This document shows positions 30,514 to 38,881 of a stretch of 64,000 nucleotides of DNA, piece after piece. Source of the DNA: JARYGU01 sp033795365. GTDB lineage: Bacteria > Pseudomonadota > Alphaproteobacteria > Rhizobiales > Rhizobiaceae. Position numbers and translations under genes: made by a program. The DNA is taken from NCBI GenBank assembly GCA_033795365.1, contig JARYGU010000004.1:248001-312000 (forward strand), written 5' to 3'. The notes under the pieces are model-generated. The model did no database searches. It was not told the DNA's origin and saw only the letters and a list, made by a program, of their open reading frames with translations. The stretch's first letter is position 1; each line of letters starts with the position of its first letter.

Positions 30514-31656
30514 ATGGGCGCAAGACGGCGGGCAAAGCGTGGCGTTACTATCGTAGATGTGGCGGAGGCATTGGGCGTCGCTCCGTCGACGGTGTCGAAT
30601 GCCTTGCATGACAAGGATATCGTCGCGCCGGGCACAAAGGCGCGCATCCTCGCCATGGCGAAAACCATGAACTATCAGGCGTCGGCGGCGGCTCGCGCGC
30701 TCGTCACGCGCCACTCCGCCTCCGTCGGCGTCATCCTGCCCGATTTCGCCAACCCGGTCTTCAATGAAATCATCAGCGGCCTGAACTCCGTTCTCGTGCC
30801 GGCCGGCTATGCCACACTCGTCGCCAGCACCTCGAACGACGGGCAGACCTGCAAGGCAGCGATCCATGCCTTCGTCAAACGGGATGTCGACGCGATCGTC
30901 GTCATTTCCCAAAGCCTGGATATCGACGAGACCGCACAACTGGCCGGGTGCGGACTGCCGGTCGTTCTCGTGCATCGCACCCCCTCCGACTGGCAGACGG
31001 CGCATGCACCAAGTTCCACCTTCGATTATGTCGGAATGGACAATGCCGGCGGTGTACGGGCATTGGTCGAGCATCTGGCTGCGCTTGGCCACCGGCGCAT
31101 CGGCTTCATCACTGGCCCGGTCAAATCCTCTGCCGCCTGCGAGCGCACGCAAGGCTTTCGCGAAGGGGTTGCGGCGCTTGGCCTCGATGCGGCACCGGAA
31201 CTCGTCGCGCAAGGCAGCTACGACTTTATCGCCGGCATGCGCGGCGCGCGCGAACTGCTGTCCCTGCCGCAGCGCCCGACAGCGGTGATCGCCGCCAACG
31301 ACCTGATGGCCTTCGGGACGATGGACGTCGCCCAGCAAATGGGACTCTCGGTGCCGCGCGATCTGTCGATTGTCGGCGTCGATGACGTCTTTTTCTCCGC
31401 GTTTCCGATGATTTCGCTCACGACCGCCCGCCAGCCAGCCGCCGAGATCGGCGAGAGCGTCGGCGAGCGCCTGCTCGAGCGCTTCTTCGACGACGCGTCG
31501 GCGCCGATTGCCGTCACGCTTCCGGTCGAGATCATCGTTCGCCACTCCACGGCTCCGGTGCCCGCCAGCATCGACCCCGGTCGCCCGCTCTCGGTCGAAA
31601 ACCTGGAGGCCTATCTCACGAGCCGCTGGAAACCGTCCACAATTATCATTGCTTAG
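30514..31656 (+). CDS. LacI-family transcriptional regulator 2
   Basis: LacI-type regulator of 380 residues, slightly longer than usual because of a C-terminal tail of about 30 residues (SASIDPGRPLSVENLEAYL). Helix-turn-helix TIVDVAEALGVAPSTVSNALHD near residues 9-30, hinge YQASAAARALVTRHS, ligand domain with GVILPDFANPVFNEIISGLN and GHRRIGFITGPVKSS. GGGAGGAGTAAGG precedes the ATG. It is co-directional with and 12 bases upstream of a class III CoA-transferase gene, and divergent from the MaoC-ABC operon. Recognition-helix core STVSNAL is shared with LacI 1. Confidence 0.92.
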   Translation: MGARRRAKRGVTIVDVAEALGVAPSTVSNALHDKDIVAPGTKARILAMAKTMNYQASAAARALVTRHSASVGVILPDFANPVFNEIISGLNSVLVPAGYATLVASTSNDGQTCKAAIHAFVKRDVDAIVVISQSLDIDETAQLAGCGLPVVLVHRTPSDWQTAHAPSSTFDYVGMDNAGGVRALVEHLAALGHRRIGFITGPVKSSAACERTQGFREGVAALGLDAAPELVAQGSYDFIAGMRGARELLSLPQRPTAVIAANDLMAFGTMDVAQQMGLSVPRDLSIVGVDDVFFSAFPMISLTTARQPAAEIGESVGERLLERFFDDASAPIAVTLPVEIIVRHSTAPVPASIDPGRPLSVENLEAYLTSRWKPSTIIIA

Positions 31657-31668
31657 ACTGGAGCAGAC

Positions 31669-32847
31669 ATGTCCCCTACCCCGCCGCTTGCCGGCCTTCG
31701 CGTTCTCGACCTTTCCCGTTTCATCGCCGGCCCCTTCTGTGCCATGCAGCTTGGCGACATGGGCGCCGACGTGGTGAAGATCGAAAAACGCGGTACCGGC
31801 GACGACACCCGCCTCAATCACCCGAAGATCGCCGGCGAGAGCACCTATTTCCTCTCCTTCAACCGGAATAAGCGCAGTGTCGAACTCGATTTCCGCGACC
31901 CGGCCGACCAGGAAACGCTGCGCCGGCTCGCCGCGACGGCCGATATCCTTATCGAGAATTTCCGGCCCGGCACGCTCGAAAAGATGGGTTGCGGATGGGG
32001 CGTGCTGTCGGCGATCAATCCCCGTCTGATCGTCGTTCGCATTTCCGGCTTCGGCCAGGACGGCCCCTTTGCCAACCGCGCCTGCTTCGACGTCATCGCC
32101 CAGGCCATGGGCGGCATCATGAATCTCACGGGCCAGCCCGATGGGCCGCCGACCATGGCCGGCACCTTCATGATCGACTATTCGACGGCGCTCTATGCCA
32201 CGATCGGCACGCTTTGCGCGCTGGAGGCTCGCCGCCAGACGGGCAAGGGCCAGATCGTCGAGGCGAGCCTGCTGGAGACGAGCGCCAGCCTGCTGATGAG
32301 CGCCATTCCGGATTTCAAGCAGCTCGGACAGTCGATGACGCGCATGGGAAGTCGCGACCGCTATACCGCGCCAGTCAACAGCTTCCGGTGCAGCGACGAG
32401 GACTGGATCTATCTGTCCGCCGGTACGGATTCGCTCTTCCGCCGCTTCGTTGCGGCGGCCGACCTGACGCATCTTCTCGACGACCCGCGTTTTGCCACTG
32501 CCGACGCGCGCCTTGCCAATCAGGATGCGATCGAGACGATCGTGCAGCAATGGGTCGGCCTGCATCCGTCCGGTGCGGTCGTCGAGGCGATGGAAGCGGC
32601 AGGCGTGCCCTGCGCAAAGGTCGCGAGTGTCGGCGAAGTGGCGGACAATCCGCAGCTTCGTCATCGTGGGCAGATCGTCGATCTCGATCATCCGACGGTC
32701 GGCACCTACACGACCCATGGCCTCGCCGTTACGCTGCACGACACGCCCGGCCGGATCGCGCGGCCCGCTCCCCTGCTCGGCGAGCATACGGAGGAAGTGC
32801 TGAGGGAGTGGCTGGCAGAGACCGCGCCGGGCCGGCAAGCGGGATGA
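31669..32847 (+). CDS. Class III CoA-transferase (CaiB/BaiF family), copy 2
   Basis: CoA-transferase of 392 residues. GLRVLDLSRFIAGPFCAMQLG at the N-terminus, ILIENFRPGTLEKMG near residue 94, catalytic aspartate equivalent Asp170 in AGTFMIDYSTAL, and C-terminal RPAPLLGEHTEEVL. It lies 12 bases after LacI 2, an unusual pairing of regulator and enzyme in one transcript, so its level would follow the regulator's own autoregulation. Very similar by eye to copies 1 and 3, suggesting duplication within this region. Confidence 0.92.
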   Translation: MSPTPPLAGLRVLDLSRFIAGPFCAMQLGDMGADVVKIEKRGTGDDTRLNHPKIAGESTYFLSFNRNKRSVELDFRDPADQETLRRLAATADILIENFRPGTLEKMGCGWGVLSAINPRLIVVRISGFGQDGPFANRACFDVIAQAMGGIMNLTGQPDGPPTMAGTFMIDYSTALYATIGTLCALEARRQTGKGQIVEASLLETSASLLMSAIPDFKQLGQSMTRMGSRDRYTAPVNSFRCSDEDWIYLSAGTDSLFRRFVAAADLTHLLDDPRFATADARLANQDAIETIVQQWVGLHPSGAVVEAMEAAGVPCAKVASVGEVADNPQLRHRGQIVDLDHPTVGTYTTHGLAVTLHDTPGRIARPAPLLGEHTEEVLREWLAETAPGRQAG

Positions 32848-32858
32848 AGGCAGTCGCG

Positions 32859-33914
32859 CTAGACCTTTTTAACCGGCCCGGTCGTGTCCCGCACGCGCAG
32901 CTCGGTCGGCAGGATGACCTTGCGGGCCGGCGCCTCCGGGTCGCTGAGCCGTTCGAGGAGCAGCTTGCCGGCGGCGCGGCCGAGATGCCGCTTCGGCTGG
33001 TTGACGGTCGTCAGCCCTTCCACCTTCAAGGCGTTGGTCGCCATCAGGCTGAAGTCGAAGATATCGTCGAAGCCCGTGACGGAGATATCGTCCGGGACCT
33101 TGAGCCCGACGCTGTGGAGATAGCCCACGATGCCGAGCGCGACAAAGTCGTTCGCAGCGAGGATCGCGGTCGGCCGCGGCGTTACGGCCATGAAGGCTTC
33201 CGCCGCCTTGGCGCCGCTTTCCTTGTAGTAGTTGCCGGAGAAGATGAGCCGCTCGTCCGCCTCCAGCCCGCAGGCCGCCAACGAAGCACGGAAGTGCGCG
33301 AGGCGCTCCCGCGAGGTCGAGGAATGCGACGGACCGGAAACATAGGCGATGCGCCGATGCCCGAGCCCCCGAAGGTGAGCGAGCAGAAGCTCGATGCCCT
33401 GCTCGTTGTCCGGCCCTACATAGTCCACATCTTCGTAGGGCCGCCGGTTGACGAAGACGCACGGGGGCCCGCGCTCCAGCAGCTTCAGGGTCTCGTCCGC
33501 CAAAGTCTGCGACACCATGACAAGGCCGTCGACCTGCCGGTCGAGCAGCGAACGGACGATCGCAACCTGCTTTTGCGGGTCCTCGTCGGTATTGGAGAGA
33601 AAGATCGTATGGCCGTCGCCGGAGACGATCTCGTCGATGCCCTTCACGATCTGCGGAAAGATCGGATTGGTGATATCCGCAATCAGCACACCGACGGAGG
33701 AGGTGCGCTGCGTTCTGAGCGCACGAGCGATGGTCGACGTGCGGTAACCGAGCCGATCGGCTGTCTCCTGAATGAGTCGCCTGCGGTCGAGATCGACATA
33801 GCCCTTGCCGGAAAGCGCACGCGCCACCGTTGCCCGGGACAACCCGCATTCCCGGGCAATGTCGATCAATGTCGGCCGCTTGGCCGAAGGATTGGGAACG
33901 ACGCGTTCCACCAT
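32859..33914 (-). CDS. LacI-family transcriptional regulator 3
   Basis: LacI-type regulator, 351 residues. Helix-turn-helix TLIDIARECGLSRATVARALSG (about residues 14-35), hinge YRTSTIARALRTQRTS, ligand domain with GVLIADITNPIFPQIVKGID, GHRRIAYVSGPSHSS and AILAANDFVALGIVGYL. GGGAGGTTC precedes the ATG at 33914. Its recognition core ATVARAL differs from the STVSNAL of the other two LacI proteins here, and its adjacent operator also differs (40-bp palindrome at 33997-34036). It is convergent with CaiB copy 2 and divergent from the CoA-transferase-fold/ABC operon that it likely controls. Confidence 0.92.
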   Translation of the reverse strand: MVERVVPNPSAKRPTLIDIARECGLSRATVARALSGKGYVDLDRRRLIQETADRLGYRTSTIARALRTQRTSSVGVLIADITNPIFPQIVKGIDEIVSGDGHTIFLSNTDEDPQKQVAIVRSLLDRQVDGLVMVSQTLADETLKLLERGPPCVFVNRRPYEDVDYVGPDNEQGIELLLAHLRGLGHRRIAYVSGPSHSSTSRERLAHFRASLAACGLEADERLIFSGNYYKESGAKAAEAFMAVTPRPTAILAANDFVALGIVGYLHSVGLKVPDDISVTGFDDIFDFSLMATNALKVEGLTTVNQPKRHLGRAAGKLLLERLSDPEAPARKVILPTELRVRDTTGPVKKV

Positions 33915-33996
33915 GAAGCGAACCTCCCGACGAATTCCCTGCAACTCCAATCACGCTTTGGCAGACAAGGCAACTGCGGCGTTGACAAGACCCACA

Positions 33997-34036
33997 GGAT
34001 GTGAGATCGATCCCATATGGGATCGATCTCACATCC
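33997..34036. promoter_or_regulatory. 40-bp perfect palindromic operator
   Basis: Two 20-base arms meet at 34016/34017 with no spacer and no mismatch. The left arm reads GGATGTGAGATCGATCCCAT and the right arm is its exact complement. Each arm contains its own CG-centred palindrome GATCGATC (34005-34012 and 34021-34028), so the site can be read as two LacI-type operators 16 bases apart. It lies between LacI 3 (start 33914) and the divergent CoA-transferase-fold operon (start 34103). Confidence 0.85.
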
Positions 34037-34102
34037 ATTCAAGCGGTGTGAACGTCAGTCCGGCAGGGAGCCGTCGAGGAGGATGGCCCGGAGGAAAAAT
34101 CC

Positions 34103-35002
34103 ATGGGACGAACGTCCAAAATTGCCTCGCTGCAGGAAGCTGCCGCGATCGTGCGGGATGGCCAGCGCTTGGCCCTGGGTGGCTTCGCCATCTATCAGCG
34201 GCCGATGGCCTTCGTGCGCGAACTCGTGCGTCAAGGCCGCCGCGACCTGACGATCGTCGGTGTGGTCAACGCCATCGAAGCCGATCTCCTGATCGGCGCC
34301 GGTTGCGTCTCGCGCATCGAGACATCCTATGTGGGCCTCGAGAAATTCGGACTCGCCCGCAATTTCCGCCGCGCGGCCGAGGCGGGCACGCTCGATACGG
34401 TCGACTATCCGGAACTCATCGCCTGGGACCGCTTTCGCGCCAGCCAGGAAGGCCTGCCGTTCTGGACCTGCACCTTCCTCGGCGGCAGCGGCATCGTCGA
34501 ATACAACAAGGACATCGTGCCCTTCGATTGCCCTGTCACCGGCCGCAAGCTCTGGGCGGTGCCGCCGGCAGCACCCGACGTGGTCGTAGTCCATGCCGTC
34601 ATGGGCGACGAATACGGCAACGTCGCCTTCCATAACCGCAAGATGCTGCCGCAAAGCGTCGACATCACGCATACCCGGTCTTGCGACACCATTATTGTGA
34701 CCGTCGAAAAAATCGTTTCTGGAAAGGAAATGAAGCGCCGGCCTGACCTCGTCGAGATCCCCGCCCTGCGCACCACCTATATTGTCGAGGCCCCTTTTGG
34801 CGCGCATCCGACATCGCTGCTCGGCATTTACGACTGCGATGACGATGCATTCCTCGATTACGCGGCTGCATCCGCGACACCCGAGACGTTCGGAACGTAT
34901 CTCAAGCGCACCGTGCATACGCCGGGCGATCACGCCGGATACCTTGCTGAGCTCGGTGTCGAACGCCTTCTTGCCCTTCGCAACGTGGAGCTGCCGGCAT
35001 GA
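34103..35002 (+). CDS. CoA-transferase-fold alpha subunit (IpdA-like), copy 2
   Basis: Alpha subunit of the class I CoA-transferase fold, 299 residues. GQRLALGGFAIYQRPMAFV near residue 20, LARNFRRAAEAGTLDTVDYPE (in parts) with Glu104, VTVEKIVSGKEMKRR, and VEAPFGAHPTSLLGIYDCDDD. Glu104 is at the place of IpdA's catalytic Glu105 as I recall it; glutaconate CoA-transferase A has Gln there. GGCCCGGAGGAA lies upstream of the ATG. First gene of a five- or six-gene operon with its beta subunit, an ABC transporter and CaiB copy 3. Confidence 0.86.
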   Translation: MGRTSKIASLQEAAAIVRDGQRLALGGFAIYQRPMAFVRELVRQGRRDLTIVGVVNAIEADLLIGAGCVSRIETSYVGLEKFGLARNFRRAAEAGTLDTVDYPELIAWDRFRASQEGLPFWTCTFLGGSGIVEYNKDIVPFDCPVTGRKLWAVPPAAPDVVVVHAVMGDEYGNVAFHNRKMLPQSVDITHTRSCDTIIVTVEKIVSGKEMKRRPDLVEIPALRTTYIVEAPFGAHPTSLLGIYDCDDDAFLDYAAASATPETFGTYLKRTVHTPGDHAGYLAELGVERLLALRNVELPA

Positions 35003-35823
35003 GCGCCCTGCCCTACACGATCGAGGAACTCATCACCGTTGCGCTCGCCAAAAGCTTCAAGGACGGCGAAGTCGGCTTCACGGGTCTTGCGACCGGGGGT
35101 GCGGCCGCGCTTTACATCACCGGCATTCCGCTCGCCGCCATGGAATTGGCGCGCCAGACGCATGCGCCGAACCTGACGATCCTGCTTGCCGGCTGGTCGA
35201 TCAATCCGGACTTTTCCGAGATACGCAACCTGCCATCCGCCGAGTTCGACAGCGGCCTGCAGAACCTGCCCTGCGAAGCGCAGATGGAAAGCTATCCCGG
35301 CCCCTATGCGGTGCGCCGCGGCGATGTCGACTTCGGCTTCGGTTCCGGCGTCCAGGTCGATCGTGCCGGCAACATCAACAGCACCTGCATCGGCGACTAC
35401 CGCAAGCCGAAGGTCCGCCTCGTCGGCTCGATCCTGCTGCCGGAGCACATGACCTGCTTCCGCCGCGAATACATCATGATGCCGCATCACGAGGTGCGCA
35501 GCTTCGTCGAGCGCGTCGACTACGTTTCCGGCGTCGGCTATCCCGGCGGCGAGGCGGGCCGTCAGGCCCTCGGCCTGACGATCGGCGGTCCGGAATGGAT
35601 CGTCACGCCGAAATGCATCTTCGAATTCGACCGCGTTGGCGGCCGGGCCCGGCTGCGCAGCATCCATCCCGGCATCGGCCCGGACGACGTCCGCCGCTCG
35701 ACCGGCTTTGCCATCGAGACGGACGGCATTCCCACAACAGAAGCCCCGACGGCTGAGGAACTGGCGATCCTGCGACGCAAGGTCGATCCGCATCACGCCC
35801 TCATTCCGCACGGCGGCGAATAA
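34999..35823 (+). CDS. CoA-transferase-fold beta subunit lacking the catalytic Glu (IpdB-like), copy 2
   Basis: Beta subunit of the same fold, 274 residues, start overlapping the alpha stop by four bases (ATGA). It shows DRAGNINSTCIGDYRKPKV and VERVDYVSGVGYPGGEAGR, both characteristic. The stretch that carries the catalytic Glu in glutaconate CoA-transferase B reads HAPNLTILLAGWSIN here (residues 55-69), with no Glu. Together with the alpha subunit's Glu104 this points to a hydrolase or lyase on a CoA thioester instead of CoA transfer (inference). Confidence 0.86.
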   Translation: MSALPYTIEELITVALAKSFKDGEVGFTGLATGGAAALYITGIPLAAMELARQTHAPNLTILLAGWSINPDFSEIRNLPSAEFDSGLQNLPCEAQMESYPGPYAVRRGDVDFGFGSGVQVDRAGNINSTCIGDYRKPKVRLVGSILLPEHMTCFRREYIMMPHHEVRSFVERVDYVSGVGYPGGEAGRQALGLTIGGPEWIVTPKCIFEFDRVGGRARLRSIHPGIGPDDVRRSTGFAIETDGIPTTEAPTAEELAILRRKVDPHHALIPHGGE

Positions 35824-35849
35824 CACCTTCTGGAGGAGCTGAGAGCACC

Positions 35850-36842
35850 ATGTCCAACGTCGAGATCGGTTCGAAGCCGGCGGCCAAAACGTCGTCCCCC
35901 ACCAGCCTGCGCACCATCGGGCTGTTCCTGCTCAACTACAGCCATGTCATCACCTTCCTGGCCCTGGTGATCGCCGCCAGCATTGCCTCGCCGCACTTCC
36001 TGAACTCGACGAACATCCTGAATGTCGTGCGCGGCGCCAGCATGGTCGGCGTGGTTGCGATCGGGATGACAGTCGTCATCCTCTGCCGGGGCATCGACCT
36101 TTCCGCCGGCTCGCTGGTGGGTGTCGCGGCGGTGACGGCGGCGGCACTTGCCGGCAACGGTTCCGTGGTCGCCTGGGGTGTGGCCATTGCCATCACGACG
36201 GCGCTCGGCGTCGTCAACGGGGTGCTGATCACCAAACTGAAGCTCCAGCCCTTCATCGCGACGCTTGCCATGATGATTTTCGCCCGCGGCTGCATCTATC
36301 TCTATTCGGATGGCGGCGATGTCTATGCACAAGGCGCCGATCCGGCCTTCCGCTGGCTCGGCTCCGGCTACATTTGGGTTATCCCCGTGCCCGTCGTGCT
36401 TTTCGTCGCGCTCTGGATCGCGCTCGCCTATGTCATGAAGCACACCCGCTGGGGCCGCCACGTCTACGCCGTCGGCGCCAACGAGGACGCCGCGCGCGTC
36501 TACGGCATCGGCGTCGACCGCATCAAGATCCAGGTCTATGCGCTATCCGGCCTGCTGGCCGGCATTGCCGGTCTCATTCTCGTCAGCCGCGTCAGCGTCG
36601 CCGAACCGAATGCCGGCAGCCTGTTCGAACTCGACGCGATCGCCGCGACGCTGATCGGCGGCACGTCCTTCGACGGCGGTGTGGGCGCAGTCACCGGAAC
36701 CATGCTCGGCGTGCTGATCCTCGCGATCATTACCAACCTGCTCAACCTGCTCGGCGTGTCTCCCTTCGTCCAGATGTTGGCGATGGGCGTGATCATCGTC
36801 GTCGCCGTCGTCATCAGCGACATGCGCAACCGACAGCGCTGA
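35850..36842 (+). CDS. Sugar ABC transporter permease
   Basis: CUT2-family permease, 330 residues, with a hydrophilic N-terminus of about 25 residues and many transmembrane helices. Diagnostic segments: IGMTVVILCRGIDLSAGSLVGV near residue 70, LQPFIATLAMMIFARGCIYL near residue 132, GRHVYAVGANEDAARVYGI near residue 206, and GTSFDGGVGAVTGTMLGVLIL. CTGGAGGAG precedes the ATG. It starts 26 bases after the beta subunit, in the same transcript as the binding protein and ATPase. Confidence 0.93.
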   Translation: MSNVEIGSKPAAKTSSPTSLRTIGLFLLNYSHVITFLALVIAASIASPHFLNSTNILNVVRGASMVGVVAIGMTVVILCRGIDLSAGSLVGVAAVTAAALAGNGSVVAWGVAIAITTALGVVNGVLITKLKLQPFIATLAMMIFARGCIYLYSDGGDVYAQGADPAFRWLGSGYIWVIPVPVVLFVALWIALAYVMKHTRWGRHVYAVGANEDAARVYGIGVDRIKIQVYALSGLLAGIAGLILVSRVSVAEPNAGSLFELDAIAATLIGGTSFDGGVGAVTGTMLGVLILAIITNLLNLLGVSPFVQMLAMGVIIVVAVVISDMRNRQR

Positions 36843-36883
36843 ACAGCCTCAATTGTCTACGGTCCAAAGAGGAGGAGACTCGA

Positions 36884-37912
36884 ATGACCAAGATACTGAC
36901 ACTGAAAGATGCGCTGGCCATAAACCGCCGCAGCGTGCTGAAGATGGGCCTCGGCGCCGCTCTCGGCACGCTGGGTTCCCCCTATGTCATCACGAGCGCC
37001 CGCGCAGAACAGCCTCTCGCAGGCAAGAAAATCGGCTTCTCGCAATCCTACGCGACCGACGAATGGCTGAAAGCGCAGCGCCAGGACCTGTTGTCCACCG
37101 CTGAAAAGCACGGTTTCGAGGTCACCGTCACCGATGCCCGCGAAAATCCGGCCCAGGAAATCCGCAACCTCGAAGATCTCGCGGTGCGCGGCGTCGATGC
37201 CGTCATCATGATCACCTACTATGCCGAGGCGGTGCAGCCGGGCGTGCAGGCGCTCAACGATGCCGGGATCCCGATCATCGTCATGAGTTCGGCACTCGCC
37301 GGCGAAGGCGATTTCACCGCCCATCTCGCGGCCGATACGCTGGGCACGTCGCGCACTGCCGGCGACTACTACATCAAGGCTCTCAACGGCAGCGGCAAGG
37401 TCGCCCAGATCGAAGGCAAGCCGGGTTCGCTGGTCAACCAGGCGCGCGGCAAGGGCTGGCGCGAAGTCGTCGAAGCCGATAGCGGCGTCGAGATCGTTGC
37501 GCAGGGCATCGCCAACTACAGCCGCACCGAGGCGCTCACCCTCATGCAGGATTTCCTCCAGGCCAACAAGGAAATCGACGCGGTCTATTGCCACAACGAC
37601 AACATGGCGAAGGGTGCGCTTCAGGCGATCGAGGAAGCCGGCCGCGCGAAAGAAATGTGGCTGACGGGCTATGACGCCATCACCACAGAGACGTTCGAGA
37701 TGATCGCGGCAGACCGCCTGCGTGGTTCCTTCCTCTATCCCACCTTCGGCGCGGAAGCCGTGGAGGTCGCCGCGGCGATCCTCCAGCAGAAGGAGGTGAA
37801 GAAAGAGATCGTCTTCGCCTCGCCGATGGTGACGAAGGAGAACCTCTCTCAGTTCTTCGACGGCAAGGAGCGTATCGTTCCCCCGGTCGACATGGCCGCC
37901 CTCGGCCTCTGA
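36884..37912 (+). CDS. Sugar ABC transporter binding protein with Tat-like signal
   Basis: Periplasmic binding protein of the ribose family, 342 residues. The N-terminus NRRSVLKMGLGAALGTLGSP has a twin-arginine pattern (R-R-S-V-L-K), so export by the Tat route is likely, ending near SARA. The mature part has IGFSQSYATDEWLKAQRQDLL, VDAVIMITYYAEAV, and AVYCHNDNMAKGALQAIEEAG with the ligand Asn-Asp. The ATG at 36884 follows AGAGGAGGAG. It lies between the permease and the ATPase. Confidence 0.92.
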   Translation: MTKILTLKDALAINRRSVLKMGLGAALGTLGSPYVITSARAEQPLAGKKIGFSQSYATDEWLKAQRQDLLSTAEKHGFEVTVTDARENPAQEIRNLEDLAVRGVDAVIMITYYAEAVQPGVQALNDAGIPIIVMSSALAGEGDFTAHLAADTLGTSRTAGDYYIKALNGSGKVAQIEGKPGSLVNQARGKGWREVVEADSGVEIVAQGIANYSRTEALTLMQDFLQANKEIDAVYCHNDNMAKGALQAIEEAGRAKEMWLTGYDAITTETFEMIAADRLRGSFLYPTFGAEAVEVAAAILQQKEVKKEIVFASPMVTKENLSQFFDGKERIVPPVDMAALGL

Positions 37913-37980
37913 TCTTTCCTGGAACGCGACGGGCGCGGCAATGAGGCCGCGCTTCACGACACGACAACGAGGATTTCGCA

Positions 37981-38799
37981 ATGAGCGTTCGCCAAGAGCA
38001 GCAGCCCGCTGGCGCGGGCAGTACGGCAGCCGCCGCCCCCCTGGTCTCGATACGCGGCCTGACGAAGCAGTATGGCGGCCATGTCGCCAACAGCAATATC
38101 GATCTGGATATCTTTCCGAACGAGGTGATGGCTCTGGTCGGCGACAACGGCGCCGGCAAGTCGACCTTCATCAAGATGATCTCCGGTGTCGTCCTGCCGA
38201 CGAGCGGAACGATCCGGATTTCCAGTGAGCCGGTCATCATGACGGCGCCCGCGGTCGCGCGGGACAACGGCATCGAGACGCTGCACCAGAACCTTGCGCT
38301 CGTCGATGTGTTTACACCGCAGGAAAACATCTTCATGGGCCGGGAAATCCAGCGCCGCGTGCTTGGCGCCATTCCCTCGCTCGACCATGCGGAAATGCGC
38401 CGGCAGACCATCTCGCTGTTCGAGGAGCTCGGCCTCAAGACGCCGGACCTGACAAAGATGGTGCGCGCGCTTTCCGGCGGCCAGCGCCAGGCGATCGGCA
38501 TTGCACGCCTCCTGCTCGACCGCAACGTCAAGCTCATCATCATGGACGAGCCGATGGCGGCACTCGGCGTCGAGGAATCCCGCCTCGTGCTCGAACTCAT
38601 CGAGCGCTTACGCGACAAGGGCTACGCCGTTTTCATCATCAGCCACAATCTCGAGCACGTCTTCCAGATCGCCGATCGCATCGCCGTCCTAAAGACCGGC
38701 CGCATGGTGGGGGTCGTTCGCCGCGACGAGGTCGAGCACGACGAGGTCGTCTCGATGATCGTCGGCGGGCGCATGCCGCAACGGCTCACGGCGCAGTAG
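37981..38799 (+). CDS. Sugar ABC transporter ATPase, single domain
   Basis: Single-domain ATPase, 272 residues. A Gln/Ala-rich leader of about 20 residues precedes LVSIRGLTKQYGG. Walker A GDNGAGKST near residue 55, Q-loop TLHQNLALVD, signature LSGGQRQ near residue 164, Walker B LIIMDEPMAALG, switch ISHNLEHVF. In the Walker B neighbourhood the usual Thr of DEPT is Met, also seen in some family members. It completes the ABC system of this operon. Confidence 0.92.
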   Translation: MSVRQEQQPAGAGSTAAAAPLVSIRGLTKQYGGHVANSNIDLDIFPNEVMALVGDNGAGKSTFIKMISGVVLPTSGTIRISSEPVIMTAPAVARDNGIETLHQNLALVDVFTPQENIFMGREIQRRVLGAIPSLDHAEMRRQTISLFEELGLKTPDLTKMVRALSGGQRQAIGIARLLLDRNVKLIIMDEPMAALGVEESRLVLELIERLRDKGYAVFIISHNLEHVFQIADRIAVLKTGRMVGVVRRDEVEHDEVVSMIVGGRMPQRLTAQ

Positions 38800-38881
38800 G
38801 CACAGAAAAGAACGACTCCCGGAAATGCTTGGTGACGCCGGAACGCGGCGGCGCGGGCATCCGACCGACAAGGACATCCGC

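Noticed and set aside
30496..32838. A 780-codon open frame on the minus strand
   Set aside because: It is the complement of LacI 2 and CaiB copy 2, both with clear motifs and ribosome-binding sites; its composition is that of a shadow frame.
34001..34034. TGTGA...TCACA resembling a CRP site
   Set aside because: The half-sites are 24 bases apart instead of 6, and the whole is better explained as a LacI-type palindrome next to a LacI gene.
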